This document shows positions 44,011 through 54,773 of a DNA stretch of 64,000 nt, in pieces; position 1 is the stretch's first letter; every line of letters starts with the position of its first letter. Position numbers and translations under genes: made by a program. The DNA comes from Arachis hypogaea. Its lineage: Eukaryota > Streptophyta > Magnoliopsida > Fabales > Fabaceae. The notes below the pieces were generated by a model that was not told the origin of the DNA, did no database searches, and saw only the letters and a program-made list of their open reading frames with translations. The DNA is taken from assembly GCF_003086295.3 (NCBI RefSeq), contig NC_092045.1:89480693-89544692 (forward strand). Reading direction: 5' to 3'.

Positions 44011-45135
44011 ATGGCATCCAAGGCTGGAGAAACCTCTAGAAAGAGGAAAGGGAAGGCAAAAGCTTCCACCTCCGAGTCATGGGAGATGGAGAGATTCATC
44101 TCAAGGGTGTATCAAGACCACTTCTATGAAGTTGTGGCCTTGAAGAAGGTGATCCCCAAGGTCCCTTTTTCACTCAAAAAGAGTGAATATCCGGAGATCC
44201 GACATGAGATCCGAAGAAGAGGTTGGGAAGTTCTTACCAACCCCATTCAACAAGTCGGAATCTTAATGGTTCAAGAGTTCTATGCCAATGCATGGATCAC
44301 CAAGAACCATGATCAAAGTATGAACCCAGATCCTAAGAATTGGCTTACTATGGTTCGGGGGAAATACTTGGTTTTTAGTCCGGAAAATGTAAGGTTGGCA
44401 TTCAACTTGCCCATGATGCAAGGAGATGAACATCCTTACACTAGAAGGGTCAACTTTGATCAAAGGTTGGACCAAGTCCTCACAGACATTTGTGAAGAGG
44501 GCGCCCAATGGAAGAGAGATTCAAGAGGGAAGCCGATTCAACTGAGAAGGCATGACCTCAAGCCTGTGGCTAGGGGATGGTTGGAGTTTATCCAACGCTC
44601 AATCATTCCCACTAGCAACCGGTCCGAAGTTACTATAGACTGGGCTATCATGATTCATAGCATCATGATTGGAGAAGAAATAGAAGTTCATGAGGTTATA
44701 TCCCAAGAACTTTATAAGGTGGCGGACAAGTCCTCTACCTTGGCAAGGTTAGCCTTTCCTCATCTCATTTGTCACCTCTGTTATTCAGTTGGAGTTGACA
44801 TAGAGGGAGACATCCCCATTGATGAGGACAAGCCCATCACTAAGAAGAGGATGGAGCAAACAAGAGACCCCTCTCATCATCAAATACCTGAGATGCCTCA
44901 AGGGATGCACTTTCCTCCACAAAACTATTGGGAGCAACTAAATACCTCCCTAGGAGAATTGAGTTCCAACATGGGACAACTAAGGGTGGAGCACCAAGAA
45001 CACTCCGTCCTCCTCCATGAAATTAGAGAAGATCAAAGAATCATGAGAGAGGAGCAACAAAGACAAGGAAGAGACATTGAGGAGCTCAAGCACTCCATAG
45101 GATCTTCAAGAGGAAGAACAAGCCGCCATCACTAA
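44011..45135 (+). CDS. TE4 third ORF, putative plant transposon protein, intact
   Basis: An open 374-residue protein. The N-terminus is basic (SRKRKGKAKAS, residues 9-19), a nuclear-localisation candidate. Residues about 35-250 form the conserved body (YEVVALKKVIP, YPEIRHEIRRRGWEVL, FYANAWITKNHDQS, FNLPMMQGDEHPYTRR, WLEFIQRSIIPTSNRSEVTID, LARLAFPHLICHLCYSVGVDIEGD), which resembles the Pfam domain named putative plant transposon protein. Residues about 305-365 form a Glu/Gln-rich coiled coil. There is no signal peptide, membrane helix or nuclease motif. The start is supported by identical placement in four elements. Its role is unknown; it could be an accessory or RNA/chromatin-binding protein. 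Confidence 0.85.
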   Translation: MASKAGETSRKRKGKAKASTSESWEMERFISRVYQDHFYEVVALKKVIPKVPFSLKKSEYPEIRHEIRRRGWEVLTNPIQQVGILMVQEFYANAWITKNHDQSMNPDPKNWLTMVRGKYLVFSPENVRLAFNLPMMQGDEHPYTRRVNFDQRLDQVLTDICEEGAQWKRDSRGKPIQLRRHDLKPVARGWLEFIQRSIIPTSNRSEVTIDWAIMIHSIMIGEEIEVHEVISQELYKVADKSSTLARLAFPHLICHLCYSVGVDIEGDIPIDEDKPITKKRMEQTRDPSHHQIPEMPQGMHFPPQNYWEQLNTSLGELSSNMGQLRVEHQEHSVLLHEIREDQRIMREEQQRQGRDIEELKHSIGSSRGRTSRHH

Positions 45136-46047
45136 GGTGGACCCGTTCTTTAATTTCCTTGTTCTTTATTTTCTGTTTTTTTGAATTTTAGTGCTTATGT
45201 TTATCTATGTTTGTGTCTTGTGATCATTAGTGTCTTAGTGTCTATGCCTTAAAGTTATGAATGTCCTATGAATCCATCACCTTTCTTAAATGAAAAATGT
45301 GCTTAATTGAAAAAGAAAAGAATTGCATGAATTTTGAATTTTATAACAGTTTGATTATTTTGATGTGGTGGCAATACTTTTGTTTTCTGAATGTATGCTT
45401 AAACAGTGCATATGTCTTTTGAATTTGTGGTTCATGAATGTTGGCTCTTGAAAGAATGATGAAAAAGGAGAAATGTTACTGAGGATCTGAAAAATCATTA
45501 AAATGATTCTTGAAGCAAGAAAAAGCAGTGAATACAAAAAAAAATTTTCCGAAAAAAAAAGAGAGAAAAAGAAAGAAAAAGAAAGAAAAAGAAAGAAATA
45601 AAGTTGTGATCCAAAGCAAAAAGAGTGTGCTTAAGAACCCTGGACACCTCTAATTGGGGACTCTAGCAAAGCTGAGTCACAATCTGAAAAGGTTCACCCA
45701 ATTATGTGTCTGTGGCATGTATGTATCCGGTGGTAATACTGGAAGACAGAGTGCTTTGGGCCACGGCCAAGACTCAATAAGTAGCTGTGTTCAAGAATCA
45801 TCATACTTAACTAGGAGAATCAATGACACTATCTGGATTCTGAGTTCCTAAAGAAGCCAATCATTCTGAATTTCAAAGGATAGAGTGAGATGCCAAAACT
45901 GTTCAGAGGCAAAAAGCTAAAAGCCCCGCTCATCTAATTAATACTGATCTTCATAGATGTTTTTGGAATTCATTGCATATTCTCTTCTTTTTATCTTATT
46001 TGATTTTCAGTTGCTTGAGGACAAGCAACAATTTAAGTTTGGTGTTG
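45136..46047 (+). other. TE4 3' untranslated region
   Basis: Non-coding, with a GAAAAA-type purine repeat (about 45536-45602), then conserved 3' sequence, the GTTGCTTGAGGACAAGCAAC hairpin (46010-46029) and TTTAAGTTTGGTGTTG next to the LTR, taken as the plus-strand primer region. Confidence 0.8.
46010..46029 (+). other. AGGA-loop hairpin beside TE4 3' LTR
   Basis: GTTGCTTG-AGGA-CAAGCAAC, eight perfect pairs, 18 bases before the LTR, followed by AATTTAAGTTTGGTGTTG. Confidence 0.75.
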
Positions 46048-47755
46048 TGATGAGCGGATAATTTGTACGCTTTTTGGCATTGTTTTTAGTATGTTTTTAG
46101 TATGTTTGAGTTAGTTTTTAGTATATTTTTATTAGTTTTTAGTTAAAATTCACTTTTCTGGACTTTACTATGAGTTTGTGTGTTTTTCTGTGATTTCAGG
46201 TATTTTCTGGCTGAAATTGAGGGACCTGAGCAAAAATCTGATTCAGAGACTAAAAAGGACTGCAGATGCTGTTGGATTCTGACCTCCCTGCACTCGAAGT
46301 GGATTTTCTGGAGCTACAGAAGCCCAATTGGCGCGCTCTCAACGGCGTTGGAAAGTAGACATCCTGGGCTTTCCAGCAATATATGATAGTTTATACTTTG
46401 CCCAAGATTTGATGGCCCAAACTGGCGTTCAAAATCACCCTCAGAATTCCCAGCGTTAAACGCCGGAACTGGCACCAAAGTGGGAGTTAAACGCCCAAAC
46501 TGGCATAAAAGCTGGCGTTTAACTCCAAGAAGAGTCTCTACACGAAAATGCTTCAATGCTCAGCCCAAGCACACACCAAGTGGGCCCGGAAGTAGATTTT
46601 TATGTCATTTACTCATCTCTGTACACCCTAGGCTACTAGTTCTCTATATATAGGACCTTTTACTATTGTATTTGGAGCTTTTGATCATGTTTTTATGATT
46701 GAACCCTCTTTGGGAGGCTGGCCATTCGGCCATGCCTAGACCTTGTTCTTATGTATTTTCAACGGTGGAGTTTCTACACACCATAGATTAAGGTGTGGAG
46801 CTCTGCTGTACCTCGAGTATTAATGCAATTACTATTGTTCTTCTATTCAATTCCGCTTGTTCTTGTTCTAAGATATCACTTGTTCTTCAACTTGATGAAT
46901 GTGATGATCCGTGACACTCATCATCATTCTCACCTATGAACGTGTGCCTGACAACCACCTCCGTTCTACCTTAGATTGGGTGAATATCTCTTGGATTCCT
47001 GATACACGATGCATGGTTGATCGCCTGACAACCGAGCGCTCGCCTGACAACCGAGCCAGCCATTCCGTGAGATCAGAGTCTTCGTGGTATAGGCTAGAAC
47101 TGATGGCGGCATTCAAGAGAATCCGGAAGGTCTAACCTTGTCTGTGGTATTCTGAGTAGGATTCAATGATTGAATGACTGTGACGAGCTTCAAACTCCTG
47201 AGGGCAGGGCGTTAGTGACAGACGCAAAAGAATCACTGGATTCTATTCTGGCCTGATTGAGAACCGACAGATGGATAGCCGTGCCGTGACAGGGTGCGTT
47301 GAACATTTTCACTGAGAGGATGGGAGGTAGCCACTGACAACGGTGAAACCCTTGCATAAGCTTGCCATGGAAAGGAGTAAGAAGGATTGGATGAAGACAG
47401 TAGGAAAGCAGAGAGACGGAAGGGACCAAGCATCTTCATACGCTTATCTGAAATTCCCACCAATGAATTACATAAGTATCTCTATCTTTATCTTTATGTT
47501 TTATTCGTATATCATCCATATCCATTTGAGTTTGCCTGACTAAGATTTACAAGGTGACCATAGCTTGCTTCATACCAACAATCTCTGTGGGATCGACCCT
47601 TACTCGCGTAAGGTTTATTACTTGGACGACCCAGTACACTTGCTGGTTAGTTGTGCGAAGTTGTGTTTATGCCATGGTATTGAACACCAATTTTTGGATT
47701 CATTACCGGGGATTATTTGAGTCGTGAAAAGTATTGATCACAATTTCGCATACCA
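46048..47755 (+). repeat. TE4 3' LTR (1708 bp)
   Basis: TGATGAGCGGATAATTTG to TTTCGCATACCA before GTGAT. U3 inverted repeat at 46483-46495 and 46514-46526; TATATATA at 46645-46652. Confidence 0.93.
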
Positions 47756-47839
47756 GTGATTTTAACTAAAAACTAATAAATTTATAATAAAAACATACTA
47801 AAAACAATGCAAAAAAACGTATAAATTATCCGCTCATCA
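47756..47839 (-). repeat. TE3 5' LTR, right fragment
   Basis: The last 84 bp of the LTR, starting with the second GTGAT (47756-47760) and ending CGCTCATCA before GATAC. Confidence 0.9.
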
Positions 47840-49226
47840 GATACCAATAGGGTTCTTTTAGTTTTAATTGTAAAAGGTGAAAGTGCATAAAATAAGTAAT
47901 TGTTACGCAGTAATGGAGAATATGTTGGGATTTTGGAGATGCTTTGTCTTTTGAATCCCTGTAACATAATGCTTTCTCACTTTCAAACATGCAAGGCTCC
48001 TTCCATGACAAGCTGTATGTAGGGCATCACCGTTGTCAATGGCTACTTCCCATCCACTCAGTAAAAATGGTCCAGATACTCTGTCACAGCACGACTAATC
48101 ATCTGTCGGTTCTCGATCATGTCGGAATAGGATCCATTGATCCTTTTGCGTCTATCACTACGCCCAACACTCACGAGTTTGAAGCTCGTCACAGTCATCC
48201 AATTCTTGAATCCTACTTAGAATACCATAGACAAGGTTTATACCTTTCGGATTCTCAAGGATGCTGCCAATGGATTCTAGCTTATACCACGAAGATTCTG
48301 ATTTTAAGAAATCTAAGAGATACTCATTCAGTCTAATATAGAACGGAGGTGGTTGTCAGGCACACGTTCATGGGTTGAGAATGGCGATGAGTGTCACGAA
48401 TCATCACCTTCTTCATATTGAAGCACGAATGAACATCTTAGATAGGAACAAACGTGTTTGAATAGAAAACAGAAATAATTGCATTAATTCATCGAGACGC
48501 TGCAGAGCTCCTCACCCCCAACAATGAAGTTTAGAGACTCATGCCATCACAAAGTATAAAGTTCAGATCTAAAATGTCATGAGATACAACATAAGTCTCT
48601 AAAAGTTGTTTAAATACTAAACTGGTAACCTAGGTTTACAGAAAATGAGTAAACTAAGATAGATGGTGCAGAAATCCACTTCTGGGGCCCACTTGGTGTG
48701 TGCTGGGGCTGAGACTTGAGATTCTCACGTGCATGGGCTGTTTCTGGAGTTAAACACCAGGTTGTAACCTATTTCTGGCGTTTAACTCTAACTTGCAACC
48801 TGTTTCTGGCGCTAAACGCTAGAATGCAACATGGAACTTGCATTCAACGCCATTTTACGTCGTTTATCTTCGCGCAAAGTATAGACTATTATATATTGCT
48901 GGAAAGCCCTGGATGTCAACTTTCCAACCCAATTGAGAGAGTGCCAATTGGACTCCTATATCTCCAAAAAATCCATTCCGAGTGTAGGGAGGTCAGAATC
49001 CAACAGCATCAGCAGTCTTTTTTCAGCCTGAATCAGATTTTTGCTCAGCTCCCTCAATTTCAGCCAGAAAATACTTGAAATCATAGAAAAACACACAAAC
49101 TCATAGTAAAGTCCAAAAATATGAATTTTGCCTAAAAACTAATAAAAATATACTAAAAACTAACTAAAACATACTAAAAACTATATGAAATTACCCCTAA
49201 AAAGCGTATAAAATATCCGCTCATCA
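47840..49226 (-). repeat. TE2 5' LTR, right fragment
   Basis: Begins with the second GATAC copy (47840-47844) and continues the LTR colinearly with 4090-5473, ending ATCCGCTCATCA before GTCCA. It contains the U3 palindrome cluster at about 48745-48855. Confidence 0.92.
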
Positions 49227-49702
49227 GTCCACTTGGCCAAATACAATTCTACCTTGACCCTAACCCCATTACAAGCCTTAAAAGACCTCTTGATATGTGT
49301 ATCTGTGTATTAATTCTTTGTTGATTGTTAGATGAAGAGCAAGTCTTAGAAAGCAAGATTAGTAGAGAATTGAGAGATTGAATCTTAAACACCTGAGCGA
49401 TTAGAAAGCATACACTTCTAGTGAGGGTTCGATGCTCGATTCTTTGTTCCCGACTTTCATGAGCTATCTTCTTCTTACAAGTTTACTTGTACTTTATTTT
49501 GTGATTTGAATTAGTGAAATCTAGTTCATATTTTTTCTTGAAAGATTTGTTTACCTTTAGCCAAGTAGATAAAAGCATTTTGCATGTAGTTGCATTCATA
49601 TAGATAGGTTGCATTTCATAAGTTTTACCATTCCTCTTCACTCTCTTATAGCTTCTCTTGAGCTTAGCATGAGGACATGCTAATGTTTAAGTGTGGGGAC
49701 AT
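49227..49702 (+). other. TE1 internal 3' end, to the right of TE2
   Basis: Non-coding continuation of the TE1 3' region, beginning with the second GTCCA copy and ending in AAGTGTGGGGACAT next to the LTR. No gene seen. Confidence 0.75.
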
Positions 49703-51131
49703 TGATAAACCACTATTTTATGGTTTATCTTGTGCTCAATTGAGTAGATTTTATCAATCTTTCATACACTTGTTCATACAAAATGCATGGCTTTACATTC
49801 TCCTTCCTGATTTTGTGCTATGATTGAAAATATGCTCCTTTTGCCTTATATTTGCTAATATTAATCCCCTCTTATTACCATTAGATGCTGTGATATGTGC
49901 GTTAAGTGATTTCAGGGATTACAGAGCAGGAATGGCTTAGAGGATGGAAAGGAAGCATGCAAAAGTAGAAGGAATACAAGAAATTGAAGAAACTGCAAAA
50001 GATGTCCAGCTTGACCTCCTGGTACTAAATCAACCATAATTTGAGTTACAGAGGCTCAAATGATGCGGTTCCAGTTGCGTTGGAAAGCTAACATTTGGGG
50101 CTTTACAACGATATATAATTTGCCATAGCTGCCTTGAAGCCAGATGACGTAAACGCATGGATCACGCAGACGCGTGACCTGGCAAAAACCCAATCCATGC
50201 TAACGTGTGGACGACGCTTCCGCGTGACTTTGCAGTGACCTGTACGAACCAAAAATCACTGGGGCAATTTCTGGACTGTTTTTGACCCAGTTTTCGGCCC
50301 AGAAAACACAGATTAGAGGCTATATAGTGGGGGAATGCATCCATACAGACACAACTTCTTATAATTCACAATTTTTAGGTTTAGATGTAGTTTTTAGAGA
50401 GAGAGAGAGAGGCTCTCTCCTCTCTCTTAGGTTTTAGAATTTAGGATTTCTACTTCTCAATTTCCAGGTTCAATATTCCTTTTATTTATTTTCCCAATTT
50501 AATTTATGAACTTTTCCATGTTACATTTGATTTCTTTTATTAATGCAATTTGAGGTATTTCAGATATATGATTTTTATTTAGTTTTCTATATTCTTGGCT
50601 TTGGTTGAATAATTAGAGACAAATTTTTTTGTTGATTGATAATTAAAAGTTGCTAATTGACTTGAATTCCACTAGCTCTAGTCTTTCTTTGGGAATTGAC
50701 TAGGACTTGAGGGTTCATATTGGTTTATCCACTTGACTTACCTTCATAGTTAGAGGTTGACTAAGTGGGAGCAACGAGCAATTTCCATCACAATTGATAA
50801 GGATAACTAGGATATAACTTCTAATTTTCATACCTTGCCAAGAGTTTTCTTAGCTATTGATTTATTAATTCCTACAATTTATTTCTCTTGTTCAAACCTT
50901 TCAAAAACCCAGAAATACTGTTTTCCATAACCAATAATAAAACACACCTCCCTGCAATTCCTTGAGAAGACGACCCGAGGTTTTAATACTTTGGTTATAA
51001 TTTTTATTGGGTTTTGTTACTTGTGACAACCAAAACTTTTGCACGAAAGGATTCTCTGTTGGTTTAGAAACTATACTTACAACGCGATTATATTTTTGTG
51101 AAATTCTTTACCGATAGAAATCAGTTCGTCA
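49703..51131 (+). repeat. TE1 3' LTR (1429 bp)
   Basis: Starts TGATAAACCACTATTTTATGG after a purine-rich tract and ends CAGTTCGTCA at the break into TE0. It contains CpG-rich ACGCGTGAC words at 50140-50240, a TATATAG box at 50321-50327, a GA-repeat inverted repeat at about 50398-50424, and near the end the ACGACCCGAGG segment often seen in U5 of plant gypsy LTRs. Confidence 0.85.
50321..50327 (+). promoter_or_regulatory. TE1 LTR TATA box
   Basis: TATATAG in a GC-richer context, about 620 bp into the LTR, placed to drive the element transcript. Confidence 0.55.
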
Positions 51132-51136
51132 GTATA

Positions 51137-51641
51137 TCAAAATGTCATCGGTAAACACCACAACGAACTTGTCAAGGAAAGGTCAAAATACCCTGTTCAT
51201 GTAATCCATGAACTCGGTAGGGACATTCGTCAACCCAAAGGATATCACGATGTACTCGTAATGACCAGAACGAGTTCTAAAAGCTGTATTATGAATATCC
51301 TCTTCTCTCACTCTTGTCTGATGATAACATAACCTCAAGTCAATCTTGGAGAAAACGTCAGATCCCTACAATTGATCCATCAAGTCATCAATTCTCAGTA
51401 AAGGATACTTATTCTTCATAGTCACCTTATTCAATTGCCTGTAATCCACCATAGTCGCATAGTATCATCCTTCTTCTTTACTACAACACTATTGTTCCCT
51501 ACGGAGAAACACTTGGTCGAATAAATCTCTTATCCATCAGCTCCTCCAACTAAACCTTAAGTTCTGCTAGCTCTAATGGCGACATTCTATATGGCACAAT
51601 TGAGATTGGTCCTACGCCCGACATCAATTTTATCGCAAATT
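51137..51641 (-). pseudogene. TE0 reverse transcriptase, truncated at the catalytic motif
   Basis: RT palm-domain remnant. Recognisable pieces are [52 protein letters not shown] and VVVFTDDILIY. The FTDD motif holds the two catalytic aspartates. The frame is broken by several stops and a frameshift. The sequence ends immediately after DDILIY because TE1 inserted there; the rest of pol must lie left of this window if TE1 is complete. Confidence 0.85.
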
Positions 51642-52304
51642 CTATATCTCTAGGAGGGGGAAGTCAAGTTTATCCTCGGAAAATACCTCAAAAAATTTAT
51701 TCACTATCAGAATTTGATCTAAATTTTGTTCATCTTCTGATGAGCTAGTGGCTAACAACACATACCCCTGACACTCATCTCCATTACAACTTACCATTAC
51801 CGAGTTTAAATAATAACCCCGAACTTCTACCGGCCTATCTGACCCTTCAGACATAAATCGAATAAAAAGCTCAAAATAATCCAATAACACATGATGCATC
51901 GATAACCAATCCAAACCTAGAATTAAATCTATCCCAGTCAAGGGCAACCATATCAAGTCATGTACAAACCCCCTATTTTCTATCTGAATGGGCACTTGTT
52001 GACAATACAATTTTGTTGTCACCACATGAAAAGCTTTTGTATGCACATGCAAATCATAAATTAGTTATGCTAATTTCAACCCTAATTCCTCAACTTTGTC
52101 AAATGAGATGAATGAATGCGATGCTCCAGTATCATATAAAACAATTAAAGTTTGGTTACTAATTTCAATGTTTCCTTGAATCAAACTATCAGACCTAGCA
52201 CCATCGTTCTCCGTCATGGCAAGACGCGACCTTGTTGTTGAGATCGACCGCATCATGAGGTTTCCTACGTGGACAATTCTTGGAGATATGCCCAAGTAAT
52301 CCAT
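51642..52304 (-). pseudogene. TE0 retropepsin (aspartic protease) remnant
   Basis: Retroviral-type aspartic protease domain that would process the polyprotein. The active-site loop LYDTGASHSFIS keeps D-T-G, and the downstream GLDWLSMHHVLLDYF segment is the usual second landmark in Ty3-gypsy proteases. The frame is broken between 52065 and 52052 (a TAA), and this segment is out of frame with the gag piece that overlaps it at 52195-52304. It leads directly into RT. Confidence 0.85.
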
Positions 52305-53094
52305 ATTTGTAGTATAGACCTAACTCATCCCTGCATGACTTATCTGGGTGGTAGCTCCTGTATTTCTGGCACCTCAAATTATCTAGTTGAGTCCTTGCCT
52401 GCTTTCCTTTACCATGCCCCTGGCGGTTGTTATTCCTTTGAAAGTCATTTCGGCCTTGGATGTGTTGCGACACATAGCCACCTCTCTTGAAACCTTGGCT
52501 CCTTGACTCAAAACTCTTGCCTTGATCTTTCTTATAAAACCTTCGGTGGTTACCCTTCACCATAGTAGCCTTCCCTGATTATTCTTCCACCACTCTACAC
52601 TTGTTCACCAGCTCAGAAAATATTCGATTTTCATAAGGACCATGGTACTCATGATATCACTCCGAAGATCACCTTCATACTTAATGCGTTTCCACTCCTC
52701 ATAACTCTCATAAGCACCTTGTCAAACTTTGGAAAATCGGCATAACTCCTCAAACTTGTTGGTATATTCAGTCATAGTCATAGAACCTTGCTTGAACTGC
52801 ATCAGTTCCAATTCCTTTGCCGCCCTTACTAAGTTCCAAAAGTACTTCTTGTAGAACTCAGTCCTGAAAAGCATCCCAAGTAATAATAACATCACCTTGC
52901 TGCAACAAACGGTAAGATCCTTGCCACCAGAACTGAGTTTCTCCTTCCAGCCAATAAGTGGTAAACTCCACGTACTGACCCTCTGGCACGTGCTGAGCTT
53001 GCAAAGCTCTTTTCATACCTTAGAACCAATTATCTGCCTCAGTAGGGTTGGTCATACCCTAGAAGGCAGGAGGATTCACCATTAAGAATACAAC
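52195..53094 (-). pseudogene. TE0 gag remnant with damaged zinc knuckle
   Basis: Structural Gag of a chromovirus-like element. Translated pieces include NPTEADNWF, ALQAQHVPEGQYVEF and FWWQGSYRLLQQGD, typical of the retrotransposon gag domain, then a basic N/R/G-rich stretch and a CCHC knuckle region read as YYKYGLLGHISKNCP. The normal knuckle is CxxCxxxxHxxxxC; both leading cysteines appear as tyrosine, consistent with G-to-A changes on the coding strand. Several stops lie between 52564 and 53090. The 3' part (52563-52195) is open in one frame. The N-terminus is cut by TE6. Confidence 0.8.
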
Positions 53095-54773
53095 TGGTAT
53101 GCGAAATTATGATTCACACTTTTCACAACTCTGCATAGCTGACCAGCAAGTGCACTGGGTCGTCCAAGTAATACTTATGTGAGTAAGGGTCGATCCCACG
53201 GAGATTGACGGTTTGAAGCAAGCTATGGTCATTTTGTAAATCTCAGTCAGGCGAATTCAAATGGTTATGAGGTGTTGATAATTAAAAGATAAATAAAACA
53301 TAAAATAAGATGGAGATACTTATGTAATTCGTTGGTGAGAATTTCAGATAAGCGTTTGGAGATGCTTTGTTACTCTTGAACCTCTGCTTTCCTATTGCCT
53401 TCATCCAATCATGCGTGCTCCCTTCCATGGTAAGCTGTAGGATCATATCAGTGAAAATGGTCCTCTACAGTTTTTGTACGGCTAATCAACTGTCAGATTT
53501 CTTGTCTCGGATGAAAAATACTGGGTACAGCTACCGTATGGCTAATCATCTGTCGGTTCTCACTAGCGTCGGAATAAGATCCATTGATCCTTTTGCACAC
53601 TGTCACTGCGCCCAATACTCGCGAGTTTGAAGCTCTTCACAGTCATCCCTTCCCAGATCCTACTCGGAATACCACAGACAAGGTTTAGACTTTTTGGATC
53701 TCAGGAATGCTGTCTATTGTTCTAGCCTATACCACGAAGATCCTAATCTCAGATTCAGATGCTCTGTTGTCAGGAGAGACGATGTGAATCATTGATTAGA
53801 GACCTAAGAGAACATACTCCGGCTGTCGTCCAATGACTACGTTGAACATCATGTAGACCGCTTTGTGGTTGTCAGGCATGCGGATCTTGGCTAATCGAGT
53901 ACTGAAGATAGAGGGTGATTGTCACGGGTCACCCCTTCAGTCTGACTTAACTGAATTAAGTACAAGAGTATATCTTGGAGAAAAAGTAGGTGTGAATTGA
54001 ATGAAAAACCATAGTACTTGCATTAATTCATGAGGAGCAGCAGAGCTCCTCACCTTAATCTATGAGGTGTAGAAACTCCACCGTTGAAAATATATAAGAA
54101 CAAAGGGTATAGGCATGGCCGAATGGCCAGCCTCCAAAAAGGGTTCGAAGAACTCCCAAAAGGTCAAAGACTTCAATACAATAGTAAAAAGTGCTATTTA
54201 TACTAAACTAGTAAACTAGGTTTACAGAAAATGAGTAGATAGTGCAGAAATCCACTTCTGAGGCCCACTTGGTGTGTGTTTGGGCTGAGCCTTAAAGCTT
54301 TCACGTGCATAGACCATCCTTGGAGTTAAACGCCAGCTTTGGTGCCAGTTCTGGCGTTTTAATCTAGAAAAGGGTCTCTGGTGGGCGTTTGGTCGCTAGT
54401 TTGGGCCATCAAATCTCGGGCAAAGTATGGACTATTAAACATTGCTGGAGAGCCCAAGATGTCTACTTTTCAACGCAATTGAGAGTGCACCAATTGGGCT
54501 TCTGTAGCTACAGAAAATACACTTCGAGTGTAGGGAGCTCAGAATCCAATAGCATCTGCAGTCCTTTCTTAGCCTCTAATTCAGATTTTTGCTCAGGTCC
54601 CTCAATTTCAACCAAAAAATACCTGAAATCACAGAAAAACACACAAACTTATAGTAAAGTCCAAAAATGTGATTTTTGCATAAAAACTAATAAAAATATA
54701 TTAAAAAGTAACTAAAACATACTAAAAACAACCTAAAAAAATGCCAAAAAGCGTATAAATTATCCGCTCATCA
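53095..54773 (-). repeat. TE6 3' LTR (1679 bp)
   Basis: TGGTATGCGAAATTATG to ATCCGCTCATCA. More diverged than the other LTRs; a shortened palindrome cluster lies at about 54320-54395. Confidence 0.9.

Larger units (their letters stand above)
26990..47755 (+). mobile_element. TE4: non-autonomous Athila-like element in TE3's 5' LTR
   Basis: Plus strand, flanked by GTGAT (26985-26989 and 47756-47760). Without TE5 it is about 10.3 kb. LTRs are 1709 and 1708 bp, with about 20 differences by eye (about 1.2%). It has gag-protease (disrupted) and an intact third ORF, with no RT or integrase. Confidence 0.93.
15017..47839 (-). mobile_element. TE3: non-autonomous Athila-like element in TE2's 5' LTR
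   Basis: Flanked by GATAC at 15012-15016 and 47840-47844. After removing TE3i and TE4 it is about 9.9 kb. It has gag, protease and third ORF but no RT, RNase H or integrase. Its two LTRs differ visibly (about seven changes in the first 150 bp), so it is older than TE4 and TE5, in line with the nesting. Confidence 0.92.
3933..49226 (-). mobile_element. TE2: autonomous-type Athila-like element, degenerate
   Basis: Minus-strand element flanked by GTCCA duplications at 3928-3932 and 49227-49231. With TE3 (15017-47839) removed it is about 12.47 kb. Order on the minus strand is 5' LTR, tRNA-Asp primer site, leader, gag-protease-RT-RNase H-integrase, palindrome array, third ORF, 3' LTR. The Athila assignment rests on the D-L-G protease, the tRNA-Asp primer site and the third ORF after pol. 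It resembles what I remember of the peanut FIDEL element. Every gene is broken. Confidence 0.9.
1..51131 (+). mobile_element. TE1: LTR retrotransposon inserted in TE0, split by TE2
   Basis: Internal sequence at 1-3932 resumes at 49227 after TE2 and ends in a 3' LTR at 49703-51131. Continuity across TE2 is supported by the duplicated GTCCA at 3928-3932 and 49227-49231. The last bases before the LTR are AAGTGTGGGGACAT, a plausible polypurine tract. The 5' half is outside the window. No RT or integrase is visible, only an unclassified ORF, so this may be non-autonomous or the pol may lie upstream. The putative right TSD copy is GTATA at 51132-51136. Confidence 0.85.
51137..53094 (-). mobile_element. 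TE0: decayed chromovirus-type Ty3-gypsy fragment
   Basis: This is the oldest layer and the host of the insertions on both sides. Read on the minus strand it gives gag, a zinc-knuckle region, an aspartic protease and the first part of reverse transcriptase, in Ty3-gypsy order. Many stops and frameshifts show it is dead. Its RT is cut at 51136 by TE1 and its gag at 53095 by TE6, so neither LTR is visible. The gag wording (ALQAQHVPEGQYVEF, FWWQGSYRLLQQ) resembles Tekay/Del chromoviruses as I recall them. Confidence 0.85.

Noticed and set aside
45536..45602. GAAAAA repeat in TE4 as the polypurine tract
   Set aside because: It lies about 450 bases before the 3' LTR, while the tract used for plus-strand priming should adjoin the LTR, where TTTAAGTTTGGTGTTG is found.
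46180..46386. A 68-codon open frame (MFFCDFRYFLAEIEG...) at the same place in TE3i, TE4 and TE7 LTRs
   Set aside because: The LTRs are similar overall, so any frame would be shared. It is interrupted in both TE5 LTRs, and open frames also exist on the opposite strand.
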